Of a stretch of 64,000 bases of DNA, positions 1-8,259 are shown piece by piece. The DNA comes from CADEED01 sp963711635 (GTDB lineage: Bacteria; Pseudomonadota; Gammaproteobacteria; Steroidobacterales; Steroidobacteraceae). The translations under genes were made by a program, and so were the position numbers. The stretch lies in NCBI GenBank assembly GCA_963711635.1, contig CAVQEZ010000011.1, forward strand, positions 62,001-126,000, given 5' to 3'. The notes under the pieces were generated by a model that was given only the letters and a program-made list of their open reading frames with translations, was not told the origin of the DNA and made no database searches. The number at the start of each line of letters is the position of its first letter. Positions within the stretch are counted from its first letter, which is position 1.

Positions 1-1735
1 CTTCATGGCGGCCGGGCTCAGGCCCGCCACCGAGTACTGGTACCGCTTCACCGACACCGGCGGCAACGGCAGCCGCGTCGGCCGCACGTTGACTGCACCC
101 CGCGAGGGCGACGCGCGCCCGGTCCGTTTCACGTTCGTAAGCTGCCAGGACATGTCGATCGGCGCCGCGAACGCGTATCGCCGCATGATCTACGAGGACG
201 AGCGCCGCCCGCGCGCCGAGCAGCTCGGCTTCGTGCTGCACCTCGGGGACTTCATCTACGAGGTGATCAATTACGCGGATGAGATGCCGGAAGGCAAGTA
301 CCGCGGCCGCCGATTGCGCCCGCTGTTCAAGTACCCCGACGGCGACAAGTTCCGCGACTACCACGTGCCCGTGACGCTCGCCGACTACCGCACGGTGTAC
401 CGGGCCTACCTCACCGACCCCGACCTGCAGGACGCGCGCGCCCGCTGGCCGTTCGTGCCGGTGTGGGACAACCACGAGTTCTCGTGGCAGGGGTACCAGA
501 GCATCCAGGTCTTAGGCGGCGAGCAGCGCCCCGCGCAGACCAAGAAGGTGGCGGCCAACCAGGCGTGGTGGGAATACCAGCCGGCGCGCGTCGCGCGGCC
601 CGGCGCGAACCGCGACCGCTTCGAGGTGCCCGCGGTCAAGGACACGCCGATCACGGAATACGACGAGAACGGCTTCGGCCGCGGCGCCGACAACCTGGCG
701 GCCGTCGAGAGCCTCATCATCTACCGCGCGTTCCGCTACGGCCGCAACGCCGAGCTGATCCTCACCGACAACCGCTCGTACAAGAACGCTGACGGTGACG
801 GTTCCGCGATTGCGCCGGACGGATTCCCGATGTTCATCGACGAGGACTCAGCGCGCGTACTCGATGACGGCCGCACCGCAAACGGCGGCAAGCCGCCCGC
901 GACACTGCGTTTTGCCGGCAAGGATGTTCCCAACGCCGGCGTCGACCAGCCGATGCAGAGCTACCTCGGGCCGAAGCAGCGCGCGTGGCTCATCGACCGG
1001 CTGAGCGCCAGCCAGGCGCCGTGGAAGGTCTGGGGACACTCGTTCGGCACGCTCGCGTGGCGCACGGATCTCGCCAACCTGCCCGATGGAATGGGCCCCA
1101 AGTGGCCCGGCACCGGCTTCGCGCTGGCGAGCGGCGGCTACTACTCCGAGCACGCGCAGATCTACGACGTGTTGCGCAAGAAGGGGGTCACCGGGCTCGC
1201 GGTGGTGGCCGGCGACAAGCACTCGTTCTGGGCCGGTCTAACTTCCGCGGATCTGCCGCCTCGCGCCTACGACCCGGTGGGAGTCGAGTTCGTCACGGGG
1301 TCCATCTCGGCGCAGGGCCTGGTCGAGCTCGGCGACCGCATCGTGAAGCCAGACCACGCGCTGCGCGCGCTGTACTACACCGGCGAGCACCGCGAAATCC
1401 CGGCGATCAATTACACGATGCTGCATGGTGTGCGAGCTGCGCTGGCGCTATCGCGGACGAGCGCCGCCGAGGCGCGGAAGCTGCACAACCCCGCGGTCGC
1501 GCCGCATCTCAAGTTCGTGGATCTCGGCGGGCACGGGTATGGACTGGTCACGGTGACTGCTGATTGGCTCGAGACTGAGTTCGTGTGCATTCCGGTGCCG
1601 TTTGAACGCGGCGAGTCGGCGGATGGTGGGCCGCTGCGATACCGGGTGCGGCACCGCGTGAAGCGATGGAAGGCGGGGGAGCAGCCGAAGCTGGTACAGA
1701 CGGTTGTCGAAGGGAACGCGGACTACTCGATCTGA
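1..1735 (+). CDS. PhoD-family alkaline phosphatase/phosphodiesterase (5' end outside window)
   Basis: This is a secreted metallophosphoesterase of the PhoD family, which releases phosphate from phosphomonoesters or diesters in the periplasm. The frame is already open at base 2, so the true start and signal peptide lie upstream; about 577 residues are visible. Metal-binding blocks typical of the family can be read in order: SCQD, LHLGDFIYE, VWDNHEFSW and, late in the protein, VVAGDKHSFW. The first visible residues (TEYWYRF) match the end of the N-terminal fibronectin-like PhoD_N domain. The stop is TGA at 1733-1735. Its neighbour at 1840 is convergent and unrelated. The family call is secure; the substrate is not shown by sequence. 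Confidence 0.93.
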   Translation, partial: FMAAGLRPATEYWYRFTDTGGNGSRVGRTLTAPREGDARPVRFTFVSCQDMSIGAANAYRRMIYEDERRPRAEQLGFVLHLGDFIYEVINYADEMPEGKYRGRRLRPLFKYPDGDKFRDYHVPVTLADYRTVYRAYLTDPDLQDARARWPFVPVWDNHEFSWQGYQSIQVLGGEQRPAQTKKVAANQAWWEYQPARVARPGANRDRFEVPAVKDTPITEYDENGFGRGADNLAAVESLIIYRAFRYGRNAELILTDNRSYKNADGDGSAIAPDGFPMFIDEDSARVLDDGRTANGGKPPATLRFAGKDVPNAGVDQPMQSYLGPKQRAWLIDRLSASQAPWKVWGHSFGTLAWRTDLANLPDGMGPKWPGTGFALASGGYYSEHAQIYDVLRKKGVTGLAVVAGDKHSFWAGLTSADLPPRAYDPVGVEFVTGSISAQGLVELGDRIVKPDHALRALYYTGEHREIPAINYTMLHGVRAALALSRTSAAEARKLHNPAVAPHLKFVDLGGHGYGLVTVTADWLETEFVCIPVPFERGESADGGPLRYRVRHRVKRWKAGEQPKLVQTVVEGNADYSI

Positions 1736-1839
1736 TTCGAGAACTCACGGCGCCCGGCGGACGATATGTCAGCGCCACCTGGCGGGTAGGTCCACCCGGC
1801 TGAAGAATTGCACGGACTTTGCAACCGTTCGCGACGTGC

Positions 1840-2853
1840 TCATGGACGGAATTCCGCAGTCTCGTAATACCCCCTGGTAATGCCGCCCCCGGGACCCGGG
1901 GGATAACGAATGGTCATGATGCTGTCGCACATCTGCTGGCCGAAGCCGGGGACGTCGGTGAAGTCGCTGGCAATCACCTCGCACTTGGACACCGCGCCGC
2001 TGTTCATCGTGGAAACCGAGAACACGATGCGGCCTTCGAGCCCGGGATTCGCTGCGAGCGTCTTGCGATACAGGTCATCGAGTACGGCCTTCTTGTGATC
2101 CTCGAAGGGGTTCGGCTTCGACGGGTCCGGTTTGTCTTTCGGCATCGGCAGCGTCTTGGCCTTGCCTACACACGCATCCTCGGCGGGCGCGGTGCAGTAC
2201 AGCCAGCCATTGCGATCCCGCCGGATCACGTAGGCGCTTTCCAATACCTGACCCTCACCGCGTTCATTCTTGCAGTTCTGCCCCATGTCGAAGCTGCTGG
2301 AGACGCGCAGCATGTGCAGCCAGCCGGGATTCGATTCGACCTTGTAGAAGCCGACACGGTAATTCAGCACCGAAGTTCCGCTGCGCACGTCGATGGTCTG
2401 GCGCGGCGCCTCGAACAACTGGATGTCTTCGCAACGGCCGTTGGAGTACTTCACCTTCCATTGACCGAGAATCCAGCCCGGCATCGGCACCTTGCCGGGC
2501 AGGTCGAACAGCGGCGACGTGCTCCACACACCATCCTTGCCGGTGACGCGCAGGAATTCGTGCTCGTAATTCGATTTGTTGACGCTCTCGAAGACGCCGT
2601 CCGCGCTCACCACCTTGCCCTGACGAAAATCCCCGGTGAGTCGCAGCGTGCCGCCACCGGACGCTGTGCCTTTTCCTTCCGCCTTTCCGTTGACGCATTG
2701 CCCGGTCCACGTCGCCACGCCGACCTGGTACCAGTCCGGCAGTTCGTACTCACAGCTGTTCGGGACCGAACGCACCGTGCCGGCCGCGCTGCGTTCAGTC
2801 AGCAACAGCAACGCCGCGATCGACGCGGCGAATACACTCACTCGATATGACAT
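1840..2853 (-). CDS. Secreted protein with MORN-like N-terminus and AgmX/TonB-like C-terminus
   Basis: Function is unknown. The protein has 337 residues. I chose the ATG at 2853 because it is followed by a clear signal peptide (MSYRVSVFAASIAALLLL) and preceded by GAGGA about seven bases upstream; a longer frame to 2997 would put the leader inside the protein. Residues ~35-75 carry a glycine-rich WTGQCVNGKAEGKG stretch resembling MORN repeats. The last ~80 residues (RIVFSVSTMNSGAVSKCEV ... MTIRYPPG) resemble the C-terminal domain of AgmX/TonB-type proteins, a small beta-alpha-beta fold. Several cysteines suggest disulfides in the periplasm. It stands alone, convergent with the phosphatase upstream. 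Confidence 0.7.
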   Translation of the reverse strand: MSYRVSVFAASIAALLLLTERSAAGTVRSVPNSCEYELPDWYQVGVATWTGQCVNGKAEGKGTASGGGTLRLTGDFRQGKVVSADGVFESVNKSNYEHEFLRVTGKDGVWSTSPLFDLPGKVPMPGWILGQWKVKYSNGRCEDIQLFEAPRQTIDVRSGTSVLNYRVGFYKVESNPGWLHMLRVSSSFDMGQNCKNERGEGQVLESAYVIRRDRNGWLYCTAPAEDACVGKAKTLPMPKDKPDPSKPNPFEDHKKAVLDDLYRKTLAANPGLEGRIVFSVSTMNSGAVSKCEVIASDFTDVPGFGQQMCDSIMTIRYPPGPGGGITRGYYETAEFRP

Positions 2854-3084
2854 CAGTTGTCCTCGCGTTCCGTGACGATCGGCCGCGCCGTTGAACTGCA
2901 TCTTCCCGCGCCCGGCCTTCTTGATCTGGATATCCGCGCGTTGCTCGGCCAGACGCCGCTGCAGCAGCAACAGTAGCACCTCGATATTGTCCTGCACGTT
3001 GGCAGGCGCAGCCCGGGCGCAAGTCGCAATTCGCGATTGGGGGGCCCAGCCCTGAGGGTAGTCAGGCTCTATCCTCAGCGCGGC
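2854..3084. other. Intergenic, no gene seen
   Basis: These 231 bases lie between two leftward genes. An open frame runs through part of the region but has no leader, no ribosome binding site and no recognisable similarity. I see no terminator. Confidence 0.5.
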
Positions 3085-4161
3085 CTACTCGATCTGATTT
3101 GCGTTAACGAGATGCTTCCGCAGAAACGGCAGCACTCGCTCGGCAAACCTCCCATCCTCCGTCCACGTCCGATTCCACGGATCCCCCCGATACTCCTCCG
3201 CCTCATGCTCTACGCCTAAGTCCTCCAATTTCCTGCTGAACTCCCGGTTCGAAATCACATGCGCCTGCGTCGTATCGAACCTTCCCCAATCCAGCGCCAA
3301 ACCGCGCATCGATCGCAACGCCGCCGCCGATTGCGCAAGCGTCTCATCCAACAAGAACGACTTCTGCATCGCCATCGCGCGGTCCGGGTTGTACGCCGCC
3401 TTTCCGTCCTTCATCTCCGTGTAGAAGTCGCAGAAGCAGGGCGGTGCCGCGACGTTCGGCGCGAACGCCTGGTGGATAGCCCAGAAGATCTGCGTGCGCC
3501 CGAGGCCGCCGAGCTCACCGTACGTCTTCGCCGCATGCATGCGCGGCCAATCGATCTCCAGCGACGACCACGGGATATCGCCCGCACCGGTCGCAACTGG
3601 ATGCATCGCATACGCGACGCTGAACACATCAGCCTTCGCCATCGCGAGCTTCAGCGCGCCGCGTCCGCCGAAGAAGTCCCCGACGACGGCACGGCTGTCG
3701 CGCCGCGCGAGCGTGCGGTACTTTGCGTCGACCAAGGGAACGACCTCGTCGACGGTGTAGTCGATCCACCGCCCGCTGACGGGCGAGTTCTCGTAGAGAC
3801 TGCCGGTCGTGGGCCCGGTGTAATCGGCGACGACGAAGATGAACTCCTGCACGACGCCATCCGCGAACGCGTGCTCGATCAACCGTTGCGCGCGACCATC
3901 CTCGATCATCCGCTTCGGCCCATACCACGCGTTGTGCAGGAAATACACGACGGGGTAGCGCTGCTTCGACTTCGCGTAGCCGGGCGGCAGCAGCACCTTG
4001 ATCGCGCGCTCGGGATCGAGGCCGATGCGGTTGTCGCGCAGGACGGTGGAGACGAACGGTTCATCGACGACGGTGACCCGCGGTGGTGCAGGATCGCGCG
4101 CCAGCGCCGGCAGCGCGATGAGCAAACCAGCGACCCGCAGGAAGGCGTTCTTCGGAAACAT
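3085..4161 (-). CDS. Secreted esterase-fold (EsteraseD/Fes-like) protein lacking the nucleophile serine
   Basis: This is a 358-residue secreted alpha/beta-hydrolase of the putative-esterase (esterase D/enterochelin esterase-like) family. The start at 4161 gives MFPKNAFLRVAGLLIALPALA, a signal peptide; GGAG lies about ten bases upstream. The family scaffold is evident: IKVLLPPGY ... YPVVYFLHNAWYG, FIFVVADYTGP, and the nucleophile elbow VVGDFFGGRGALKLA. Relatives have G-x-S-x-G-G at the elbow; here the serine codon is TTC (Phe, 3673-3675), one base away from TCC. It is either a non-catalytic homologue or carries a point change. It diverges from the AraC-type regulator at 4296, with 134 bases between, which hints at linked control. 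Confidence 0.8.
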   Translation of the reverse strand: MFPKNAFLRVAGLLIALPALARDPAPPRVTVVDEPFVSTVLRDNRIGLDPERAIKVLLPPGYAKSKQRYPVVYFLHNAWYGPKRMIEDGRAQRLIEHAFADGVVQEFIFVVADYTGPTTGSLYENSPVSGRWIDYTVDEVVPLVDAKYRTLARRDSRAVVGDFFGGRGALKLAMAKADVFSVAYAMHPVATGAGDIPWSSLEIDWPRMHAAKTYGELGGLGRTQIFWAIHQAFAPNVAAPPCFCDFYTEMKDGKAAYNPDRAMAMQKSFLLDETLAQSAAALRSMRGLALDWGRFDTTQAHVISNREFSRKLEDLGVEHEAEEYRGDPWNRTWTEDGRFAERVLPFLRKHLVNANQIE

Positions 4162-4295
4162 GAGGTGGCTCCGTGAGTAGGAGCCCCGATTTTGCGAAGC
4201 CGACCGCGGCAAAGCGTCCGAACCGTCGGCTGATACGTTCGTACGCCGCCGGGCCCGTGGAAACAATTCCACCAACCCGATACGCTCAGCCCCGC

Positions 4296-5463
4296 ATGAC
4301 CACACTCCAAAGCTCGTTCTACGCGGCAGCCATCATCAGTTGCCTGCTCTGCGCGTTCGTGGTCGGCGGCAACCGCGCGCCCAGACAATTCAAGTATCTC
4401 GTCGTGTACCTGGTGCTGGAATCGCTGCGGTACGGCTTCCAGTGGCTGATGATCCAGCCCGCGGCGCCCGCCAAATCGCTGTGGCTGGGACTCCTTTTCG
4501 TATCTTCGTTCCTGGTCGCGCCCGCGCTCTGGATGTTCGCGCGCGAGATCGCCGAAGACCGGACGCCGTCGCTGCGACACCTGCGCGGCCCGCATCTCGC
4601 AGTGATCCTCGCTGGCGCGCTGCTGACGATGCCGCTGCTGCTGCGCACGCACCTCGGAACCACTTACGAGAATCCGAACGACATCGCCACTCCGCTGCAC
4701 AGCCTGTTCATCCACTCGACGATGCTCGCGGCCATCTTCCTCTTTCTCTGCCAGGTGCCTTACTACCTGACCGCCTGCCTGAGACTGCTCGGCAACCACG
4801 TCGCTCTTTCCAAGGCGATGTTCTCCGTCGTCGAGCCGAGCTCGGTGAAGACGCTGCGGCTGCTGATCTTCATCGTCTGCACGAACTGGCTGGTCGGTTT
4901 GCTGCGCGCGTTGTATTGCCTGACGCTGGGAGCCGATAACGGCGTCGGCATCGTGTTCTGCGCGCTCGAGGTCGGCGTGACCGCCGCGGTCGTGTTCGCG
5001 CTGATGCGCCGGACGACGATCTTCAGCATCGAAGACCGCGCGCTCGCGCAGGAGCTGACCGTCTCGACCAAGTACGCGCGCTCGGCGCTCGACCTGCCGG
5101 CCCGCTCGCGGATCCGGCGCAAGCTCGACGGAAGCGATGAGCACGGGCCGTCTGCATCGCGACAGCAGCGTGACGCTTCGCGCGCTCTGCGAATCGCTGA
5201 AGGAAAACCCGCACTACGTGTCGCAGGTCATCAACCAGGACCTCGAGACCAATTTCTACGACCTGATCAAGAAACATCGCGTCGAGGATGCGATGAACGC
5301 GCTCGTCGCCGAGCCGGACAAGTCCGTGCTCGACATCGCGCTCGACGTGGGGTTCAACTCGAAGTCCACGTTCAACGCGGCGTTTCGCCAGCATGCCGGC
5401 ATGACGCCGCGCGAGTTCCGCGCCTCGCGCAGGAACGCGCAGGAACCCGCCCAGTTTCACTGA
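4296..5463 (+). pseudogene. Membrane-anchored AraC-family transcriptional regulator, frameshifted
   Basis: The N-terminal ~260 residues form about seven to eight hydrophobic segments (SSFYAAAIISCLLCAFVVGG onward). The C-terminal ~100 residues are an AraC/XylS helix-turn-helix domain (ALCESLKENPHYVSQVIN ... SVLDIALDVGFNSKSTFNAAFRQ). This architecture is typical of inner-membrane AraC regulators. The two halves are in different frames. Removing one G from the GG at 5130-5131 joins KLD directly to EAMSTGRLHRDSS and restores a ~388-residue protein. No other damage is seen, so it may be a sequencing error. The start ATG at 4296 begins MTTLQSSFY. It is divergent to the esterase-fold gene, a plausible target. 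Confidence 0.8.
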
Positions 5464-5533
5464 GCGCTCGTCGATTCGTCCGGGCCGATCGGATCGGACG
5501 ATCCGGCGGCGCGTCACGTCGATGCTTTAGCGA

Positions 5534-6070
5534 ATGACATTCCCGAGATTGATTCCCTGGTTCCTTTGTGCGCTCTCGACCGCGCTGCTCGCCCAGTCGT
5601 CGGTCGACGCTGCCGCCAAGGCGCAGCCGGCCAATCCGTTCTCCAGATTTCTGGGCGAGTGGACACTCAAAGATGACGCCTGGTCGCACAACTGGGGCGG
5701 GGACAGCGAGAAGATCAAGATCCCCAATCACCACACGCTTTGCAGGGCGATCAACACGGATAACAGCGTGCTGTGCGTCGTCGATACGCCGCCTGCCGGA
5801 CACATCCTGTGGGCTTTCAATCCGGTCAGGAAGATCGTGCATCACCTGTCCAGCTTCGGCGAGCTGCGCATCGGCACGGGTCAGGGTTCGCTCAATGACA
5901 AGGGCGACCTTCGATTGAAAGTGTCGTTCGAAGGCGAGGCGCCGGGGACTTACCGGATTTACGACTACGTCTGGGTAAGCGCCGACGAGTACGACATGCA
6001 GTCCGTCCAGTACGATGCGAGCGGCAAGGCGACCGGGCTCTTCTACGGCGGCCGGTTCGTTCGTAAATAG
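5534..6070 (+). CDS. Secreted hypothetical protein, DUF1579-like beta-barrel
   Basis: The protein has 178 residues with an N-terminal signal peptide (MTFPRLIPWFLCALSTALLA). The mature part starts with NPFSRFLGEWTLKDDAW and ends with GLFYGGRFVRK. It reads as a small lipocalin-like beta-barrel of the kind in DUF1579 and related families: a conserved FLGxW near the start, alternating strands, and tryptophans and tyrosines. No catalytic motif is seen. It lies 70 bases after the AraC-type gene and about 50 before the SDR gene on the same strand, so the three could share a transcript. Function is not assigned. Confidence 0.6.
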   Translation: MTFPRLIPWFLCALSTALLAQSSVDAAAKAQPANPFSRFLGEWTLKDDAWSHNWGGDSEKIKIPNHHTLCRAINTDNSVLCVVDTPPAGHILWAFNPVRKIVHHLSSFGELRIGTGQGSLNDKGDLRLKVSFEGEAPGTYRIYDYVWVSADEYDMQSVQYDASGKATGLFYGGRFVRK

Positions 6071-6119
6071 ACGCGCAACGCGCGTACGATGGGCACCACT
6101 AACAAAAGGGTGCCTGCGC

Positions 6120-7025
6120 ATGCGTTATCTACTGGTCGCGTTGATCCTATGGCCGTTGCTGGGCCAGGCCGCCGAACCCGCCGCTGCTGCCGCACCGATG
6201 AAAGCGGTGCTGGTGACCGGCGCCAGCACCGGCATCGGCCGCAATCTCACCGAGCATCTGGCCGCGGCCGGATACTTCGTCTACGCGGGCGCGCGCAAGG
6301 ATGCGGACCTCGCGGAGCTCGGCAAGATCAGAAACGTGCAGCCGATCAGGCTCGACGTGACCAAACAAGCCGACGTGGACGCGGCGGTGGCGGAAGTCAC
6401 GAAGGCCGGGCGCGGATTGTGGGGGCTCGTGAACAATGCCGGCGTCGCGACACCGGGCCCGGCGATGGAGATGAGCATGGCGGAGTTCGACCTCACGATG
6501 CAGGTGAACGTCTACGGTCCCTTTCGCATGGCGCGGGCCTTTCGCCCGCTGCTGGCCGAATCCAAGGGCCGCATCACGAACATCGGCTCGATCTCCGGCA
6601 TCCTCGCGAGCGCGCGGCTGAATGCGTATTCGATCAGCAAACACGGCATCGAAGCCTTCACCGATTCACTCGCCGCCGAGCTCGCGCCGCAGGGCGTGAT
6701 CGTGAACGTGGTGGAACCCGGCAATTTCAATTCCGCGATCGGCGCCAGCGCAACGCAACGCACGGGCGTCACGACCACTTTCACCGATCGCAGCAAGTAC
6801 AAGGAGCCCGACGAAGTGTCGGCCGCGATCATGCTGGCGCTGTTCGAAGAGAAACCGAAACGCCGCTACATGGTGACGCCGGATCAGAAAGAGGCGGAAA
6901 TCACGATCCGCAAGCAACTCGAGCAACTCGCGCAGCTCAACGAGGACCAGCCGTACAGTTATTCGCGCGATGCGCTGGTGAAGATGCTGGATGAGGCGCT
7001 GGCGGGGACGCGGCCGAAGAAGTAG
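6120..7025 (+). CDS. Short-chain dehydrogenase/reductase with N-terminal leader
   Basis: This is a classical SDR of 301 residues. The cofactor motif TGASTGIG is at residues 33-40, followed by LVNNAGVA. The catalytic region has NIGSISG and Y170-S-I-S-K174. The C-terminus (PKRRYMVTPDQKEAEI) is typical of subfamilies acting on hydroxy or keto substrates. The ATG at 6120 gives MRYLLVALILWPLLGQAAEP ahead of the Rossmann core, which looks like a signal peptide or membrane anchor. No internal ATG gives a standard cytosolic start except Met27, which would also make a full SDR. The gene follows the DUF1579-like protein on the same strand. The substrate is unknown. Confidence 0.85.
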   Translation: MRYLLVALILWPLLGQAAEPAAAAAPMKAVLVTGASTGIGRNLTEHLAAAGYFVYAGARKDADLAELGKIRNVQPIRLDVTKQADVDAAVAEVTKAGRGLWGLVNNAGVATPGPAMEMSMAEFDLTMQVNVYGPFRMARAFRPLLAESKGRITNIGSISGILASARLNAYSISKHGIEAFTDSLAAELAPQGVIVNVVEPGNFNSAIGASATQRTGVTTTFTDRSKYKEPDEVSAAIMLALFEEKPKRRYMVTPDQKEAEITIRKQLEQLAQLNEDQPYSYSRDALVKMLDEALAGTRPKK

Positions 7026-7028
7026 CGG

Positions 7029-8078
7029 TCAAGGCGCTTTCACGAGCGTGACGGTACCCTCCGCTCGATTCGTCACCCGCACACGCCCGTTCATCGCGTC
7101 ACCGTCTATCCACCCCGCGAGTGTCACCGCCGCCGGCCCTGCGGGCCCCATCGCCGGATTCGCCGGGAAAATGCCTTCGAACTCGATTTCCACGTAGCCG
7201 TTCCGCCACCGTCCCTTGACGGGCAGATCATTGCCGAACGTGCCGGTCCAGCTACCAACCAGGGTCTCAGCCTCACGGGTCAGCTTCAATGTGCCTTCCA
7301 TCGGCACGGCATCGGTGACGGCCTTCGCGCGCCATTCGCCGGCCGCTTCGCCACCATTGCTCACGGCCGCTGGCTTCGCATGCGTAACGCGCAGGTTCGA
7401 GAACCAGGTGGTTTGCCCCGGGAAGCCCCACAACGCGACGTGACCGGCCAGGTCTTCGCCCTTCAGTCCCTGCACGATGAGCGCGGGTTGCGGCGCGCCG
7501 TTGATGAACAATTTCGCGTCCCGCCCCGTGACGTCGATCTTCAGATGCGTCCAGGCTCCCGTCTCCAGCGGTACGTACGCTTCGTACACCGAAGGCCATG
7601 CGCGGCGCAGTAGCGGCCAGCCGAAGCCGGGTTCGGCCACGTATTGAACCGAATGATTGCGCTTGGCCTGATCCGGGGACGTTGCGTTGCCGGGACGCAG
7701 ATAAAACAGCTCATAGCCGCTGACATCGTCGCGGGCGCGAAACGCAATTCCACCGAACCCTGGGGCACCAGGAAACAGCGGCGTGGTGATCTCGATTGCC
7801 ATGTCCGCCTCGATGACGCCGTCCCGGAAATTCACGCCGGGCAGCACCGCATACCCTTCGCCGCGCGCGGGCTGCACGACCCGTAGGGCCTTGCGGCCAC
7901 GGTACTCGCCCGTGGAAACCGTCACGCCGTGTTCGCGGATTCCATCAACATTGGCAAACTTGAATGCCTGGGTGCGTGGTAGCTCGCCAGCCTGCAGTCC
8001 AACGCCTGGTGCGACTGCGAGCAGCGCGACCGGCAGCCTGAGCAGCCTTGCGTGGAAACGAGATCCTGTGGTCGACAT
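7029..8078 (-). CDS. Secreted LamG/concanavalin-like domain protein
   Basis: The protein has 349 residues starting at an ATG preceded by GGGAGA. The N-terminus has a signal-like hydrophobic stretch (LLRLPVALLAVAPGVGLQA). Residues ~40-230 read as a jelly-roll domain of the laminin-G/DUF1080 kind: FRDGVIEADMAIEI, GGIAFRARDD, YELFYLRPGN, WTHLKIDVTGRDAKLFING. Such domains bind carbohydrate or sit in secreted hydrolases. The remaining ~110 residues form a second beta-rich part (GTLKLTREAETLVGSWTGTFG ... VKGRWRNGYVEIEFEG). No catalytic residues are recognisable. It ends three bases from the SDR gene, in convergent orientation. Confidence 0.65.
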   Translation of the reverse strand: MSTTGSRFHARLLRLPVALLAVAPGVGLQAGELPRTQAFKFANVDGIREHGVTVSTGEYRGRKALRVVQPARGEGYAVLPGVNFRDGVIEADMAIEITTPLFPGAPGFGGIAFRARDDVSGYELFYLRPGNATSPDQAKRNHSVQYVAEPGFGWPLLRRAWPSVYEAYVPLETGAWTHLKIDVTGRDAKLFINGAPQPALIVQGLKGEDLAGHVALWGFPGQTTWFSNLRVTHAKPAAVSNGGEAAGEWRAKAVTDAVPMEGTLKLTREAETLVGSWTGTFGNDLPVKGRWRNGYVEIEFEGIFPANPAMGPAGPAAVTLAGWIDGDAMNGRVRVTNRAEGTVTLVKAP

Positions 8079-8259
8079 GGTCTGATCTCCCGGTAACTAC
8101 GGGAGCAGACCCGGCGAGCCTGGCAAATCTTTCAGCGGTCGCGCCGAAGCGACCGTGGCCTACGTCGAGCCGTGACAGCCGCGCGTCGCAAGAGTGGATT
8201 CCAGCGGGCGCGCGGGCCGGCGCAGAGGTGGTGATGAGCGAGATACACTGCCGCCGGTC

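Noticed and set aside
3240..3260. GGTTCGAAATC as a tRNA T-loop
   Set aside because: It is inside a coding region, and no acceptor or anticodon stems can be formed around it.
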